Assembly: GCF_013337765.1 (NCBI RefSeq)
Contig: NZ_VBSB01000035.1
Location: forward strand, 372,001 to 436,000
DNA: 64,000 nucleotides
Direction of reading: 5' to 3'
From: Mycolicibacterium sphagni
GTDB taxonomy: Bacteria; Actinomycetota; Actinomycetes; Mycobacteriales; Mycobacteriaceae
The notes below the pieces were generated by a model. It did not search any database and was not told the origin of the DNA. It saw nothing but the letters and a program-made list of their open reading frames with translations. Below are positions 40,690 to 49,190 of this stretch, one piece after another. The translations under genes were made by a program, and so were the position numbers. Position 1 is the stretch's first letter; each line of letters opens with the position of its first letter.

Positions 40690-41793
40690 GCGGCGCCGCT
40701 TGGTCAGGACCACGATGGCCAGCGGGATGGACATTCGTGCGGGAGCTGCGGCCAGCTTGGCCGCGACCGAGGCTTCTAATTGTTCGACGAAATCTCGGCG
40801 CCGCTTGCTGCGACGATCGCGACCCCGGTTGGCGTCGCCCTCGATATCCACCTCGGTGGCCAGGATCGGGAACATCGAAGCACGAAGGAACCCAGCCCAA
40901 TTCGCGCCGAAGGCCCGTTCGTCTTTGTCGCTCTGGAACTGCGACCAGAACCGGTCTTCGCCGGTCACCATCTCCAGATGATCGATCTCGAGGCCCTCGA
41001 ATCGGCCCGACGGGGCGAAGGGCGCGCGAAAGTCCTTCTCGTCACGGCCGATCGACGGGATCGACATACGGCGCACCTCATCGGCGGTGATCAGGCCGTC
41101 GTCGACGAACTGGGCCAGTGCCGACATGATCGCATCGAATGCCGTTGTGAATCCCGAACTTCCATCGGGCTCCAGGCCGACGGTCAGCACCACCAGCCGG
41201 CCCCCGGGCGCCAACTCGCGACCGCGGAACGCGATGAAGTCATGCCAGTCCTCGGCGGCCTGGCGGGCATATGCGCGGCGGGCTTGTTCGTCGGAGCTGA
41301 AGGAGATTTCGATGTGGTCGGGGATGGGCATCGGCACTTTGCGCAGCCAGTGGATGGCCCATGAACTCCACCCAAGGGCAATGCTGTCCGACGGCAGGAT
41401 CTGGGTGTAGAACGAACGGCCGATCACCGACGCGTAAGTGGTGGAGTCCTTCTTGAGATAGCTGTCTTTGTCGTCGGCCAGGGTGGAGAACAGGGCGGAG
41501 AAATCGTTGCCGGGCACATCGGTGTGGGCGACCAGGATGGCGTGATCGGAGCGAGTGCGCTTGCGGATGACGGCGATTGCCGCGCTGATCGGCACCAGCG
41601 AGTTGTAGCCGTTCGCCGCACCGTAATCGGCGATCGCGATGGGTTGCGGTGCCCTCGGGATGGCGATGTTGCGCGCGGCTTCCTCGAAACGGTCTGTGGC
41701 AGGACGTAATCCAGCTGCCTGCAAACGCGAGGATTCGGTGTAGATATGGCTGTCCATCGGTACCGGACGAACCACGATGCTGGACTCGCGCAT
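40681..41793 (-). CDS. SABATH-type SAM-dependent carboxyl methyltransferase-like protein
   Basis: 370 aa. IAIADYGAANGYNSLVPISA at about residue 50, PNDF-like VPGNDFSALFSTL near 90, SFYTQILPSDSIALGWSSWA and IHWL follow the order of plant salicylate/jasmonate carboxyl methyltransferases (SABATH). Such enzymes methylate small carboxylates. The ATG lies one base from the stop of the membrane protein gene. It converges with the Hsp70-like gene with a 9-nt overlap. The substrate is unknown. Confidence 0.77.
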   Translation of the reverse strand: MRESSIVVRPVPMDSHIYTESSRLQAAGLRPATDRFEEAARNIAIPRAPQPIAIADYGAANGYNSLVPISAAIAVIRKRTRSDHAILVAHTDVPGNDFSALFSTLADDKDSYLKKDSTTYASVIGRSFYTQILPSDSIALGWSSWAIHWLRKVPMPIPDHIEISFSSDEQARRAYARQAAEDWHDFIAFRGRELAPGGRLVVLTVGLEPDGSSGFTTAFDAIMSALAQFVDDGLITADEVRRMSIPSIGRDEKDFRAPFAPSGRFEGLEIDHLEMVTGEDRFWSQFQSDKDERAFGANWAGFLRASMFPILATEVDIEGDANRGRDRRSKRRRDFVEQLEASVAAKLAAAPARMSIPLAIVVLTKRRRSA

Positions 41794-41794
41794 G

Positions 41795-42034
41795 TCAGTT
41801 CTTGCGGCGGCGGTGCAGCAACAGCCCCACGATGACTCCGACAACGAGCATCGCGGTCAGCAACAGCCACATCGGGTATTCGACGCTGATCCACAGGATG
41901 TGCACCCGCTGGCGTGCGCGGTTCTGGGCGATGAATATCGCTGCCAGCACGACCAGGGTGATAGCGACCCAGTAGCGCAGGGCGAACCGTCGCACCGCAC
42001 CGCCGGTGGGCTTGGCGACTTCCTCTCCGGACAT
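41795..42034 (-). CDS. LapA/DUF1049-like small membrane protein
   Basis: 79 aa, two hydrophobic segments (WVAITLVVLAAIFIAQNRAR, and MWLLLTAMLVVGVIVGLLL) with a basic tail HRRRKN; the LAAIFIAQN pattern is typical of LapA-domain proteins. It is cotranscribed ahead of the SABATH-like gene with a 1-nt gap. The cellular role is unclear. Confidence 0.75.
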   Translation of the reverse strand: MSGEEVAKPTGGAVRRFALRYWVAITLVVLAAIFIAQNRARQRVHILWISVEYPMWLLLTAMLVVGVIVGLLLHRRRKN

Positions 42035-42079
42035 GACAACCTCCCGTTGTGTCAGGAGATTGACGCTAGTCGTTGTCGG

Positions 42080-43027
42080 CTAATTCGTCGGATAACTCAC
42101 GCCGGTGAGCTGTTCGGACAATTGCCAGAGTCGGCGGCAGTCCTCGGTATTGGCAGCACGGTCGGTGATCTTCGCTTCGGTGACCCCGCCACCGGCCAGC
42201 TCCTGGAAGCCGCGGGGTCCGTAGAACTCGGCGCCGTGGGCCTTCGGGTCGACGGCCGCATACAGCACCGGCAGGATGCCGTCGTCGACCTCCTGCCACA
42301 TGAATGGCATGTAGCGCCAGCTGAACTGGTAGAAGCGAGTCATTGCGGTCGGCTTCTCGTGACCGTGCGACGGCCCACTGAGCTGCAGGTTGGTTTTACA
42401 CAAGCCGGGATGGGCGGCGTTGGACATCAACCCCCAGCCGAGTCGGCGGCTGAGCCGGTCGAGTTCGAGGGCGAACATCAGGGTCGCGATCTTGGACTGG
42501 CCGTAGGACAGGTTGGCCGAGTAGGTGCGCTCGAAGTTGGGATCGTCGAAGTTGATCCGGCCGAACCGGGCCGCCAGGCTGCTCAGTGACACCACACGGG
42601 GGTTGTCGGCGGCGCGCAGCAGCGGCAGCAGGTGGGCGGTCAACGCGAAGTGGCCGAGGTGGTTGCTGCCGAATTGCAGCTCGAAACCGTCGGCGGTGGT
42701 GTCGCGCTGGGGTGGCTGCATGACGCCGGCGTTGTTGACCAGGATGTCGATGGGCCGGCCTTCGGAATTGAGCTCCTCGCCGAGCGCGGCGACGCTGGCC
42801 AGCGACGACAGGTCGAGGTTCTTGATGGTCAGCTTCGCATCGGGGACCTGCGCGCGGATTTCGGCGATCGCCGCCTCGCCTTTGGCGCGGTTGCGGATCG
42901 CCATGACGACGTCGGCGCCCGCGGTGGACAGGCGCCTGGTGACGCCGAGTCCCAGCCCGCTGTTGGAGCCGGTGACGACGGCGAATTTCCCGGAGAGGTC
43001 GGGTATGGAGAGGGCAAGATCAGTCAT
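42080..43027 (-). CDS. SDR-family oxidoreductase (protochlorophyllide-reductase-like)
   Basis: 315 aa. VTGSNSGLGLGVTRRLS nucleotide loop, NNAGVM, SSLAARFGRINFDD and YGQSKIATLMF (Tyr-x-x-x-Lys) catalytic motif, then AAHPGLCKTNLQ. Size matches the NADP-retinol/protochlorophyllide-reductase-like SDRs. The ATG is inner to a longer frame. It is divergent from a TetR gene, with repeated operator-like elements between them, so it is the probable regulated gene. Confidence 0.86.
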   Translation of the reverse strand: MTDLALSIPDLSGKFAVVTGSNSGLGLGVTRRLSTAGADVVMAIRNRAKGEAAIAEIRAQVPDAKLTIKNLDLSSLASVAALGEELNSEGRPIDILVNNAGVMQPPQRDTTADGFELQFGSNHLGHFALTAHLLPLLRAADNPRVVSLSSLAARFGRINFDDPNFERTYSANLSYGQSKIATLMFALELDRLSRRLGWGLMSNAAHPGLCKTNLQLSGPSHGHEKPTAMTRFYQFSWRYMPFMWQEVDDGILPVLYAAVDPKAHGAEFYGPRGFQELAGGGVTEAKITDRAANTEDCRRLWQLSEQLTGVSYPTN

Positions 43028-43042
43028 GCCCGCGACGCTAAC

Positions 43043-43082
43043 AGAACAACGGTCTGATAACAAGAGAACGATGGTCTGCTAA
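43043..43082. promoter_or_regulatory. Two 18-bp direct repeats between SDR and TetR genes
   Basis: AGAACAACGGTCTGATAA (43043-43060) and AGAACGATGGTCTGCTAA (43065-43082), 22 nt apart, differ at three positions. They cover the divergent start region and the second ends right at the TTG/GTG starts of the TetR gene, so they are likely its operators. Confidence 0.58.
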
Positions 43083-43092
43083 ATTGTCTGCT

Positions 43093-43767
43093 GTGACCTC
43101 GACGTTCCAGCGCGCCCGGCGCCCCGAACAGTTGGCCGCCCGGCGCTCGGCGATCCTCGCGGCGGCCCGCGCCGCGCTGGCCGACAAGGGTGTCGACGAG
43201 GTCACGCTGCGCGATATCAGCGAGCGGGTGGGCCTGGCCAAGTCCAATGTGCTGCGTTATTTCGACACCCGGGAAGCGATCCTGCTCGAAGTGCTCGACG
43301 AGGAGTGCCAGGACTGGCTGGCCGACCTGGAGAACCAGCTCGGGCCGCCGCGACCGCGAAAGCCTGGGTTCGCCAACGAGATTCGGCTGGCCGGCGTCCT
43401 CACTGACACCCTGGTGGAGCGGCGGCTGTTGTGTGAGCTGCTCGGTGCGATGGCCGGCGTGCTGGAACGCAACATTGCGGGGGAGTTCGCGCGCGATTTC
43501 AAGGTTCGCGCGATGGGGAAGATCGCCGCGGTCTCCGAGCTGACCGGCAGGCAGCTGCCCTGGCTACCAGACGAATTCCTGGCATTCTTCGGCGAGGGCG
43601 CGCTGAGCCTGGTTGCCGGGATGTATCCGTTCTCGGTGCCCACCGAGGCGGTGCGGCAGGTGATCGGTGAGCTCGGCTTTCCGGATCCGCACGGCCGGTT
43701 CGTCGACGCTCTGCGCACCGGGTTGTCGACCTGGCTGATAGGAGCCGCGGCGCAAAGCCCGGCGTGA
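43093..43767 (+). CDS. TetR-family regulator
   Basis: 224 aa from a GTG; a TTG three codons earlier is the alternative start. N-terminal helix-turn-helix EVTLRDISERVGLAKSNVLRYF followed by DTREAILLEVLDEE; C-terminal domain of the TetR_C_17 type (LVERRLLCELLGAMAGVLERN). It faces the SDR gene divergently across paired direct repeats. Likely repressor of that gene. Confidence 0.85.
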   Translation: MTSTFQRARRPEQLAARRSAILAAARAALADKGVDEVTLRDISERVGLAKSNVLRYFDTREAILLEVLDEECQDWLADLENQLGPPRPRKPGFANEIRLAGVLTDTLVERRLLCELLGAMAGVLERNIAGEFARDFKVRAMGKIAAVSELTGRQLPWLPDEFLAFFGEGALSLVAGMYPFSVPTEAVRQVIGELGFPDPHGRFVDALRTGLSTWLIGAAAQSPA

Positions 43768-43780
43768 CACACTTTCGGCC

Positions 43781-44530
43781 ATGGCCGGCGCCAGAACTGT
43801 CTCCCGCATCCTGACCGTCTCCGGGATTCTCATGATGGTGGTCGGCGGTGTCGGCTTCATCCTCGTGATGATCCTCAACGCCTTCGTACTCGACGAGTTC
43901 GACGCGTACGGCGAGGTGCCCATCCCGGGCTCGGGTCACGTGCAGCTGCCCGCCGGACAGGCCCAGATCAGCTTTCACACCTCGGTGACGGGTTCCCCGT
44001 CGAGCGGGTTTCCGATGCCGCCCCTCAAGCTGAGCATCATTCCGCCCGAGGGTGTCGCCGATCCGGTACTGACCGAAAACCACGGCACGCTAACGACTAT
44101 CAACAGTGACACCCATATCCGGATCTGGACCGCGGAGATCCCCGCGGCAGGCACCTACCAGATCCGCACCGACGGCCAGGTGGGTGGCTACATCAACCCG
44201 CAGCTGGCCTTCGGCAAGGAAAGCAGCTACGGCTATCTGCACTGGGTCTTCTTGGGGTTGCTCGGTCTCGGCCTGCTGGATCTGATCGTGGCACTGTTCC
44301 TGCGTAAGGCGGGCGGCGGCCGCCGGACGGTGGGGCTGGTGTCGAATCCTTCGCTCGATCCGTACACGCCTCCGTCGTATACGCAGACCTCCCACACGCC
44401 TCCGTCCTACACCCCGACCGACCAGGGTGTGCGCCTCGAGCAGCTGAAAACCATTGCTGCTCTGCGTGATTCCGGAGCCCTGACGCAGGACGAGTTCGAG
44501 GCGGAAAAGCGCAGGATTCTCGGCGAGTAG
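43781..44530 (+). CDS. Membrane protein with C-terminal SHOCT domain
   Basis: 249 aa. Membrane helices at about residues 12-35 and 155-172 flank a beta-rich extracellular part (HVQLPAGQAQISFHTSVTG). After a Pro/Tyr/Thr-rich linker (YTPPSYTQTSHTPPSY) the protein ends in a SHOCT motif LEQLKTIAALRDSGALTQDE and FEAEKRRIL. SHOCT segments mediate oligomerisation or localisation. It begins 13 nt after the TetR gene but is probably independent. Confidence 0.75.
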   Translation: MAGARTVSRILTVSGILMMVVGGVGFILVMILNAFVLDEFDAYGEVPIPGSGHVQLPAGQAQISFHTSVTGSPSSGFPMPPLKLSIIPPEGVADPVLTENHGTLTTINSDTHIRIWTAEIPAAGTYQIRTDGQVGGYINPQLAFGKESSYGYLHWVFLGLLGLGLLDLIVALFLRKAGGGRRTVGLVSNPSLDPYTPPSYTQTSHTPPSYTPTDQGVRLEQLKTIAALRDSGALTQDEFEAEKRRILGE

Positions 44531-44541
44531 GCTGGGCCGAC

Positions 44542-45166
44542 GCGAAGGCTGTCAGCTGCGTGCACGGGACCCTATCGGTGATCGACTTGCCCGAGCCGGA
44601 GCCCGCCGAGGGCCAGTTAGTGCTCAATGTCGCCAGTTGCGGGATCTGCGGATCGGACCTGCACGCCAAGGACCATGCCGACGAACTGAGCAGAACCACG
44701 GCGGAGATGGGCTACCGCGACATGATGCGCAGCGACACTCCCGTGGTGATGGGCCACGAGTTCTTCGTGCCCATGGCGGCGTCCACCTCACCGGGCTTTC
44801 CCCGCTTGCGCCGGGCGGGTATGCCGAGCAGGTTCTGGTCCAGGCGGCCATGACGTTCGCCGTGCCCAACGGACTGTCGCTGGACGTTGCGGCACTGACC
44901 GAGCCGATGGCGGTCGGGCTGCACGCGGTGCGCGTCAGTGAGATCAAGAAGCGGGATACCGCGATCTACGGTTCGTGTTTGCCTACACCCCACTGGAATT
45001 CCGCGACACCCTGTACATGCTGGCCGACGGCAAGCTCGACGCCTCGGCGTTGGTCACCGGCAAGGTCGGGCTCGACGGGGTGGCAGCGGCGTTCGAGGCG
45101 CTGGGTCATCCCGAGGTGCACGCGAAGATCCTCGTCGACCCCCGCAGTGCGGTAACCGCGCCCTAG
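44542..45166 (+). pseudogene. Broken zinc-dependent alcohol dehydrogenase
   Basis: Remains of a medium-chain alcohol dehydrogenase. The first piece, starting at 44542 where the usual ATG reads GCG, gives AKAVSCVHGTLSVIDLPEPE and the zinc site SCGICGSDLHAKDH, up to VVMGHEF. A frameshift and internal deletion follow; a second frame gives GGYAEQVLVQAAMTFAVPNG and LDVAALTEPMAVGLH; a third gives PLEFRDTLYMLADGKLDASA and VTGKVGLDGVAAAFEALGHP, EVHAKILVDP. The NAD-binding core is missing. Total about 205 codons against ~350 normally, with at least two frame breaks and no start. Confidence 0.85.
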
Positions 45167-45224
45167 CGGTCGGGTCGACCACCTCCCGGCGAACGGCTCA
45201 ACGGCTGTCCGCCGGGAGCGCTGA

Positions 45225-45455
45225 TCACGACGCGACGGGTTGGCCCGCGGCGGCCGCCTTGACATCGGCGGTGTGCAGGGGGGTGCCGCCGACGCCCCAG
45301 TCGCCACTGGCGACCTCCTCGACCACCACCCAGGTGACCGGTCGCATGTTCTCGCCCTCGATTGCAACCATGGCATCGGTCACCTTCCGGACGATCTCCT
45401 GTTTCTGCGTCGCCGAGAACACTCCCTCGATGACCTTCACGTTGACGAATGGCAT
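45225..45455 (-). CDS. 4-oxalocrotonate tautomerase-family enzyme
   Basis: 76 aa. Starts MPFVNVKVIEGVFSATQKQE; removal of Met leaves the catalytic N-terminal Pro. The rest, VTWVVVEEVASGDWGVGG, matches the tautomerase fold. The inner ATG (after MEKEKT) was chosen for the Pro1 requirement. It probably isomerises enol/keto acids. It lies after the carboxymuconolactone decarboxylase-like gene on the same strand, so they may act in one catabolic path. Confidence 0.83.
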   Translation of the reverse strand: MPFVNVKVIEGVFSATQKQEIVRKVTDAMVAIEGENMRPVTWVVVEEVASGDWGVGGTPLHTADVKAAAAGQPVAS

Positions 45456-45513
45456 TGTCTTCTCCTTTTCCATCTTCCTGCCGACCAGCGGAATTGCCGG
45501 CCGGAATTACTGC

Positions 45514-46116
45514 TCACGGCATGCCACCGCGGCCATGAATGTCCTTGAAGCGTGGTGTGTTCGGTTCGAGCGGTAGTCGAAGACCGTTGGCGAGGTAACT
45601 GATCATGCGGTAGTAGCCGGCAAGCATGAGCAATTCGATGATCGCTTCCTCCGAGTGGTATCTGATGAGGCTCTCCCACAGGCCGTCGTCGACACTGCAG
45701 GAGGCGTGCAAGCTGTCGCAGAGTCGGATGAGGACCCGGTCCTCGTCGCGCCAGTGTTCTTCGCTCGCATCGCTTTCCAGGAGTGATGCGATCTGCCCTG
45801 CGTCCAGTCCGGCCTTGGTGGCATACGCCGCTACGTGCACGCCCCACTCGTATTCGGCGCCGCACTGAGCGGTTACGCGGTCGATGACGATCTCGCGCTG
45901 CAGGATGGTCAGGTGCCCCCGATCGAGCAGCCCCGAGTTGAACAATTTGAAAAACAGCCGACGATCGCGGGCCAGCGTCGTGAAGAGAACCAGCGGATCA
46001 TTGCCTCGCATGATTGCGTCTATGGAGTCTTGGATATCCGCCGGAAGCGGAGAGGGGGCCGGGGCAACCCGAGCGCTATGATTCTTATAGCGTGTCATGG
46101 TTGCGACGATACCCAC
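45514..46116 (-). CDS. Carboxymuconolactone decarboxylase-family (AhpD-like) protein
   Basis: 200 aa (an ATG six codons in is the alternative start). Typical helical CMD region: LLDRGHLTILQREIVIDRVT, EYEWGVHVAAYATKAGLD and SEEAIIELLMLAGYYRMISY. Several such proteins are peroxidases or decarboxylases; here the usual CxxC is replaced by Cys in TAQCGAEYEWG, so thiol peroxidase activity is doubtful. Divergent from an HxlR-like regulator across a TACAAAATGTA palindrome. Confidence 0.83.
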   Translation of the reverse strand: MGIVATMTRYKNHSARVAPAPSPLPADIQDSIDAIMRGNDPLVLFTTLARDRRLFFKLFNSGLLDRGHLTILQREIVIDRVTAQCGAEYEWGVHVAAYATKAGLDAGQIASLLESDASEEHWRDEDRVLIRLCDSLHASCSVDDGLWESLIRYHSEEAIIELLMLAGYYRMISYLANGLRLPLEPNTPRFKDIHGRGGMP

Positions 46117-46122
46117 GCATGC

Positions 46123-46133
46123 TACAAAATGTA
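46123..46133. promoter_or_regulatory. TACA-AAA-TGTA palindrome between divergent genes
   Basis: An 11-bp palindrome in the 21-nt gap between the CMD-like and HxlR-like starts. Likely operator for both genes. Confidence 0.5.
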
Positions 46134-46137
46134 AAGC

Positions 46138-46470
46138 GTGAATGTTCCCAAGCCTGGCCGGCCGGCACGTGGTTCGTCGACCGGGCGCCCGATCATGGTC
46201 GTTCTCGATGTGCTCGGTCGGCGTGGCGCACTTCGTGTGTTGTGGGAACTGCGCGACGGACCATTGACTTTCCGCGCGCTTCAGGAGGCGTGCGAAACCA
46301 ATCCCGGCTCGCTCAACGCGCGCCTCAAGGATTTACGCGAGCTTGGAACCGTCGCTCACGAGGACGGTGGTTATCGCCTCAGCGACAGTGGCCGCAGCCT
46401 CATGAAGACTCTCAATAGTCTCCAGACCTGGTCGGAGCATTGGGCCTCAGGCGCTACGCCGAAGAGTTAA
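46138..46470 (+). CDS. HxlR-family winged-helix regulator
   Basis: 110 aa from a GTG. DVLGRRGALRVLWELRDGPL and TFRALQEACETNPGSLNARL followed by LRELGTVAHEDGGYRLSDSG form a winged helix. It lacks an N-terminal Cys sensor. It is divergent from the CMD/tautomerase pair, its likely targets. It converges with the MBL gene with a 4-nt overlap. Confidence 0.82.
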   Translation: MNVPKPGRPARGSSTGRPIMVVLDVLGRRGALRVLWELRDGPLTFRALQEACETNPGSLNARLKDLRELGTVAHEDGGYRLSDSGRSLMKTLNSLQTWSEHWASGATPKS

Positions 46471-47090
46471 CTACCCTTGGCCACCCAGTCGTCGTAGTTG
46501 ACCAGCTCGTCGCCGATACGGGTGGTGTCGCCGTGCCCGGTGTAGACGACGGTGTCGGCGGGCAGCTTGCCGAGCTTGTCCTTGATCGACCCGAGGATGG
46601 TCGGGAAGTCGGAGAACGAACGCCCGGTCGCGCCGGGGCCGCCCTGGAACAAGGTGTCGCCGGAGAAGACCGCGCCCAGTGCCGGGGCGTACAGGCAGGT
46701 TGAGCCGGGGGAGTGCCCTGGGGTGGCGATGGCGTGCAGCTCGATGCCGTCGGCCTTCAGTACCTGGCCGTCTTCGATGGTGCGGAACGGCGTGTCGCCG
46801 TGCGTCATTCGCCACAACATGTCGTCGGCCGGGTTCAGCAGAACCGGCGCGTCGAGATCAGCGGAGAGCTGCGGCGCGACGGTGATGTGGTCGTTGTGCC
46901 CGTGGGTGCACACCACCGCGACGACGTGCCGGTTGCCGACGGCGTCCTCGATGGCCTTGGCGTTATGGGCGGCGTCGATGACGATCACCTCGGATTCGTC
47001 ACCGACGATCCAGATGTTGTTGTCGACTTCCCAACTGCCGCCGTCGAGTTCGAAGGTGCCGCTGGTGACGACCCGCTCGATGCCGGCCAT
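46467..47090 (-). CDS. MBL-fold hydrolase (Rv2260-like)
   Basis: 207 aa. Metal motif CTHGHNDHI (about residue 63), then PGHSPGSTCLY and FSGDTLFQGGPGATGRS and VYTGHGDTT, a glyoxalase-II-like metallo-beta-lactamase fold. It overlaps mscR by one base (TGATG). In M. tuberculosis the same pair (Rv2260-Rv2259) is adjacent, suggesting hydrolysis of mycothiol conjugates such as S-formyl- or S-acylmycothiol made by MscR. Confidence 0.85.
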   Translation of the reverse strand: MAGIERVVTSGTFELDGGSWEVDNNIWIVGDESEVIVIDAAHNAKAIEDAVGNRHVVAVVCTHGHNDHITVAPQLSADLDAPVLLNPADDMLWRMTHGDTPFRTIEDGQVLKADGIELHAIATPGHSPGSTCLYAPALGAVFSGDTLFQGGPGATGRSFSDFPTILGSIKDKLGKLPADTVVYTGHGDTTRIGDELVNYDDWVAKGS

Positions 47091-48175
47091 CAGAGCACGA
47101 CCACCGAGCGCAGCACCTCACCGGCGTGCATCTTGTGGAAGGCGTCTTCGATGGCGTCCAGACCGATGCGCTCGGAGACGAACTTCTCGAGCGGCAAGCG
47201 GCCCTGGCGGTACAGGCTGACCAGGGTGGGGAAGTCACGCTCGGGCAGGCAGTCGCCGTACCAAGAAGACTTCAGCGATCCGCCGCGCGAGAAGAAGTCC
47301 ACCAGCGGCATCTCCAGGCGCATGTCCGGGGTCGGAACACCCACCAGCACAACGGTTCCGGCCAGATCGCGGGCGTAGAACGCTTGCTTCCAGGTCTCCG
47401 GGCGGCCGACCGCGTCGATCACCACGTCGGCGCCGAAGCCGTCGGTCAGGTCCTGGATTGTTTCGACGGCGTCGAGTTCCTTGGCGTTGATGGTGTGGGT
47501 GGCGCCGAACTCGCGGGCCCACTCGAGCTTCTTGTTGTCGGTGTCGACGGCGATGATCTTGCGCGCACCGACCAGGGCGGCCCCGGCGATCGCGGCGTCG
47601 CCGACGCCGCCACATCCGATCACCGCGACGGTGTCGTCACGGCCGATGGCGCCGGTGTTGACCGCCGCACCCAGACCGGCCATCACGCCGCAGCCGAGCA
47701 GCCCGGCCACCGCGGGGTCGGCCTCGGGATCGACCTTGGTGCACTGCCCTTCGTGGACCAGGGTCTTGTCGGCGAATGCGCCGATGCCCAAAGCGGGCGT
47801 CAGTTCGGTGCCGTCGGTCAGCGTCATCTTCTGGGTGGCGTTGTGGGTGTCGAAGCAGTACCACGGGCGGCCACGCTTGCAGGCGCGGCACTGACCGCAG
47901 ACCGCGCGCCAGTTCAGGATCACGAAGTCACCCGGCTCGACGTTGGTGACACCGGCGCCGATCGACTCCACGGTGCCGGCGGCCTCGTGGCCGAGCAGGA
48001 AGGGGTACTCGTCGTTGATACCGCCTTCGCGGTAGGTCAGGTCGGTGTGGCAGACGCCGCACGCGATCACCTTGACCACCACCTCGCCGGGCCCGGGGTC
48101 GGGGATGACGATGTCGACCAATTCGACGGGCTGTTTCTTCGACCGGGAAATCACACCGCGCACTGTCTGGCTCAT
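47090..48175 (-). CDS. mscR: S-nitrosomycothiol reductase / formaldehyde dehydrogenase MscR
   Basis: 361 aa, a class-III-like zinc alcohol dehydrogenase dependent on mycothiol. Catalytic zinc: VIACGVCHTDLTYREG and LGHEAAGTVE. Structural zinc Cys: CGQCRACKRGRPWYC. NAD site VIGCGGVGDAA. MscR reduces S-nitrosomycothiol and oxidises S-hydroxymethylmycothiol, protecting against NO and formaldehyde. The ATG lies inside a longer frame. It is coupled to the MBL hydrolase, its probable pathway partner. Confidence 0.92.
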   Translation of the reverse strand: MSQTVRGVISRSKKQPVELVDIVIPDPGPGEVVVKVIACGVCHTDLTYREGGINDEYPFLLGHEAAGTVESIGAGVTNVEPGDFVILNWRAVCGQCRACKRGRPWYCFDTHNATQKMTLTDGTELTPALGIGAFADKTLVHEGQCTKVDPEADPAVAGLLGCGVMAGLGAAVNTGAIGRDDTVAVIGCGGVGDAAIAGAALVGARKIIAVDTDNKKLEWAREFGATHTINAKELDAVETIQDLTDGFGADVVIDAVGRPETWKQAFYARDLAGTVVLVGVPTPDMRLEMPLVDFFSRGGSLKSSWYGDCLPERDFPTLVSLYRQGRLPLEKFVSERIGLDAIEDAFHKMHAGEVLRSVVVL

Positions 48176-48211
48176 GGGCCAAACATTAGCGTGAGGGATG
48201 CGGAATGTGCC

Positions 48212-49180
48212 GTGGCGGTCTCGGTCGGAAGATACGGTGAGGACTTGCTTACCGTAAGAGTTGAAACCCAGACCGACCTGCTGGTCACGGCCCGTGCCGC
48301 CCATCGCGGCGGCGACTTTGAAACCAGCTACGCAGCGTTCTCCCGAGCCGGTGCCGTGGGTCCGCTGGCCGTCGACGACCTCGACGCGATGGCGGTCGCC
48401 GCGGCGGCACTCGGTCATGGCCGGGAAGCCATGCGAGTCGGCGAACTCGTCTACGTCCGGCTCACCCGCACCGACCCCAATGCGGCGGCGGGGAAGGCGG
48501 TCGAGCTCGGCTCCGCGTGGTTGGCGCGGGGTGAGTGGGCCATCGGCCAGAGCTGGATCCGCCGGGCGCGCGGGCTGCTTGCCGGTGCACCCGAGGGTCC
48601 GTCATTGGTGAAACTGACCTACCTGGAAACCGTGGTGGCGGTGTTCACCGACGACGTCGATCTGGCGGCCGAACGGTCGGCGGTATTGCGGCAGATGTCG
48701 CTGGAGAGTGCGCAGACCGCGGTGGCCGGTGAGGCGTATTACCAACTCGGCGAGGTGCGGCGGCGCCGCGGTGACGTCGACGGCGCGTTCGCGGCCTACG
48801 CCAGGGCCCATCAACTGGGTGTCGTGCCGCAGCCGGGCGAGGCGCTATTGCGCTGCGCGCTGGGTGATGTGGACACCGCCCGCGCCGAAGTGCGAGCGGC
48901 GATCGCGGTGGCCGATGCCGGGGACCTACCGCGGCTGCTACGAGGTGCGGTCCAGATCGCTTTGGCGGGAAGCGATCTCGACGAAGCAGACCATTACCTG
49001 CGGCAGCTCGAGTCCGTCGGTGTCGTCGACAACCTGCTGCGCGGGGCAGTGTTGGTGCGTTGTGGCCGCTACCGCGAGGCGCTGGCGGTGTTGCAAGCCG
49101 CGCTGCGCGAGTCGGGATACGAGGAAGCCGAGGCCTACGAGTGGATCGCGCAGGCGCGCCGCGGTATCTCCGGCCGGTAG
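48212..49180 (+). CDS. TPR-like repeat protein
   Basis: 322 aa if the GTG at 48212 is used; GTG 48191 and TTG 48245 are also possible. The body is made of helical pairs typical of TPR or SEL1-like repeats: GEAYYQLGEVRRRRGDVDGA, FAAYARAHQLGVVPQPGEAL, HYLRQLESVGVVDN and YREALAVLQAALRESGYEEA. Such folds are scaffolds for protein contacts. It lies divergent from mscR and 10 nt ahead of the beta-lactamase-like gene. Confidence 0.65.
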   Translation: MAVSVGRYGEDLLTVRVETQTDLLVTARAAHRGGDFETSYAAFSRAGAVGPLAVDDLDAMAVAAAALGHGREAMRVGELVYVRLTRTDPNAAAGKAVELGSAWLARGEWAIGQSWIRRARGLLAGAPEGPSLVKLTYLETVVAVFTDDVDLAAERSAVLRQMSLESAQTAVAGEAYYQLGEVRRRRGDVDGAFAAYARAHQLGVVPQPGEALLRCALGDVDTARAEVRAAIAVADAGDLPRLLRGAVQIALAGSDLDEADHYLRQLESVGVVDNLLRGAVLVRCGRYREALAVLQAALRESGYEEAEAYEWIAQARRGISGR

Positions 49181-49190
49181 CCTGCTCTGG

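Noticed and set aside
47126..48190. Upstream part of the long plus-strand frame ending at 49180
   Set aside because: It lies antisense to mscR and has shadow composition; only the last ~322 codons look like a TPR protein.
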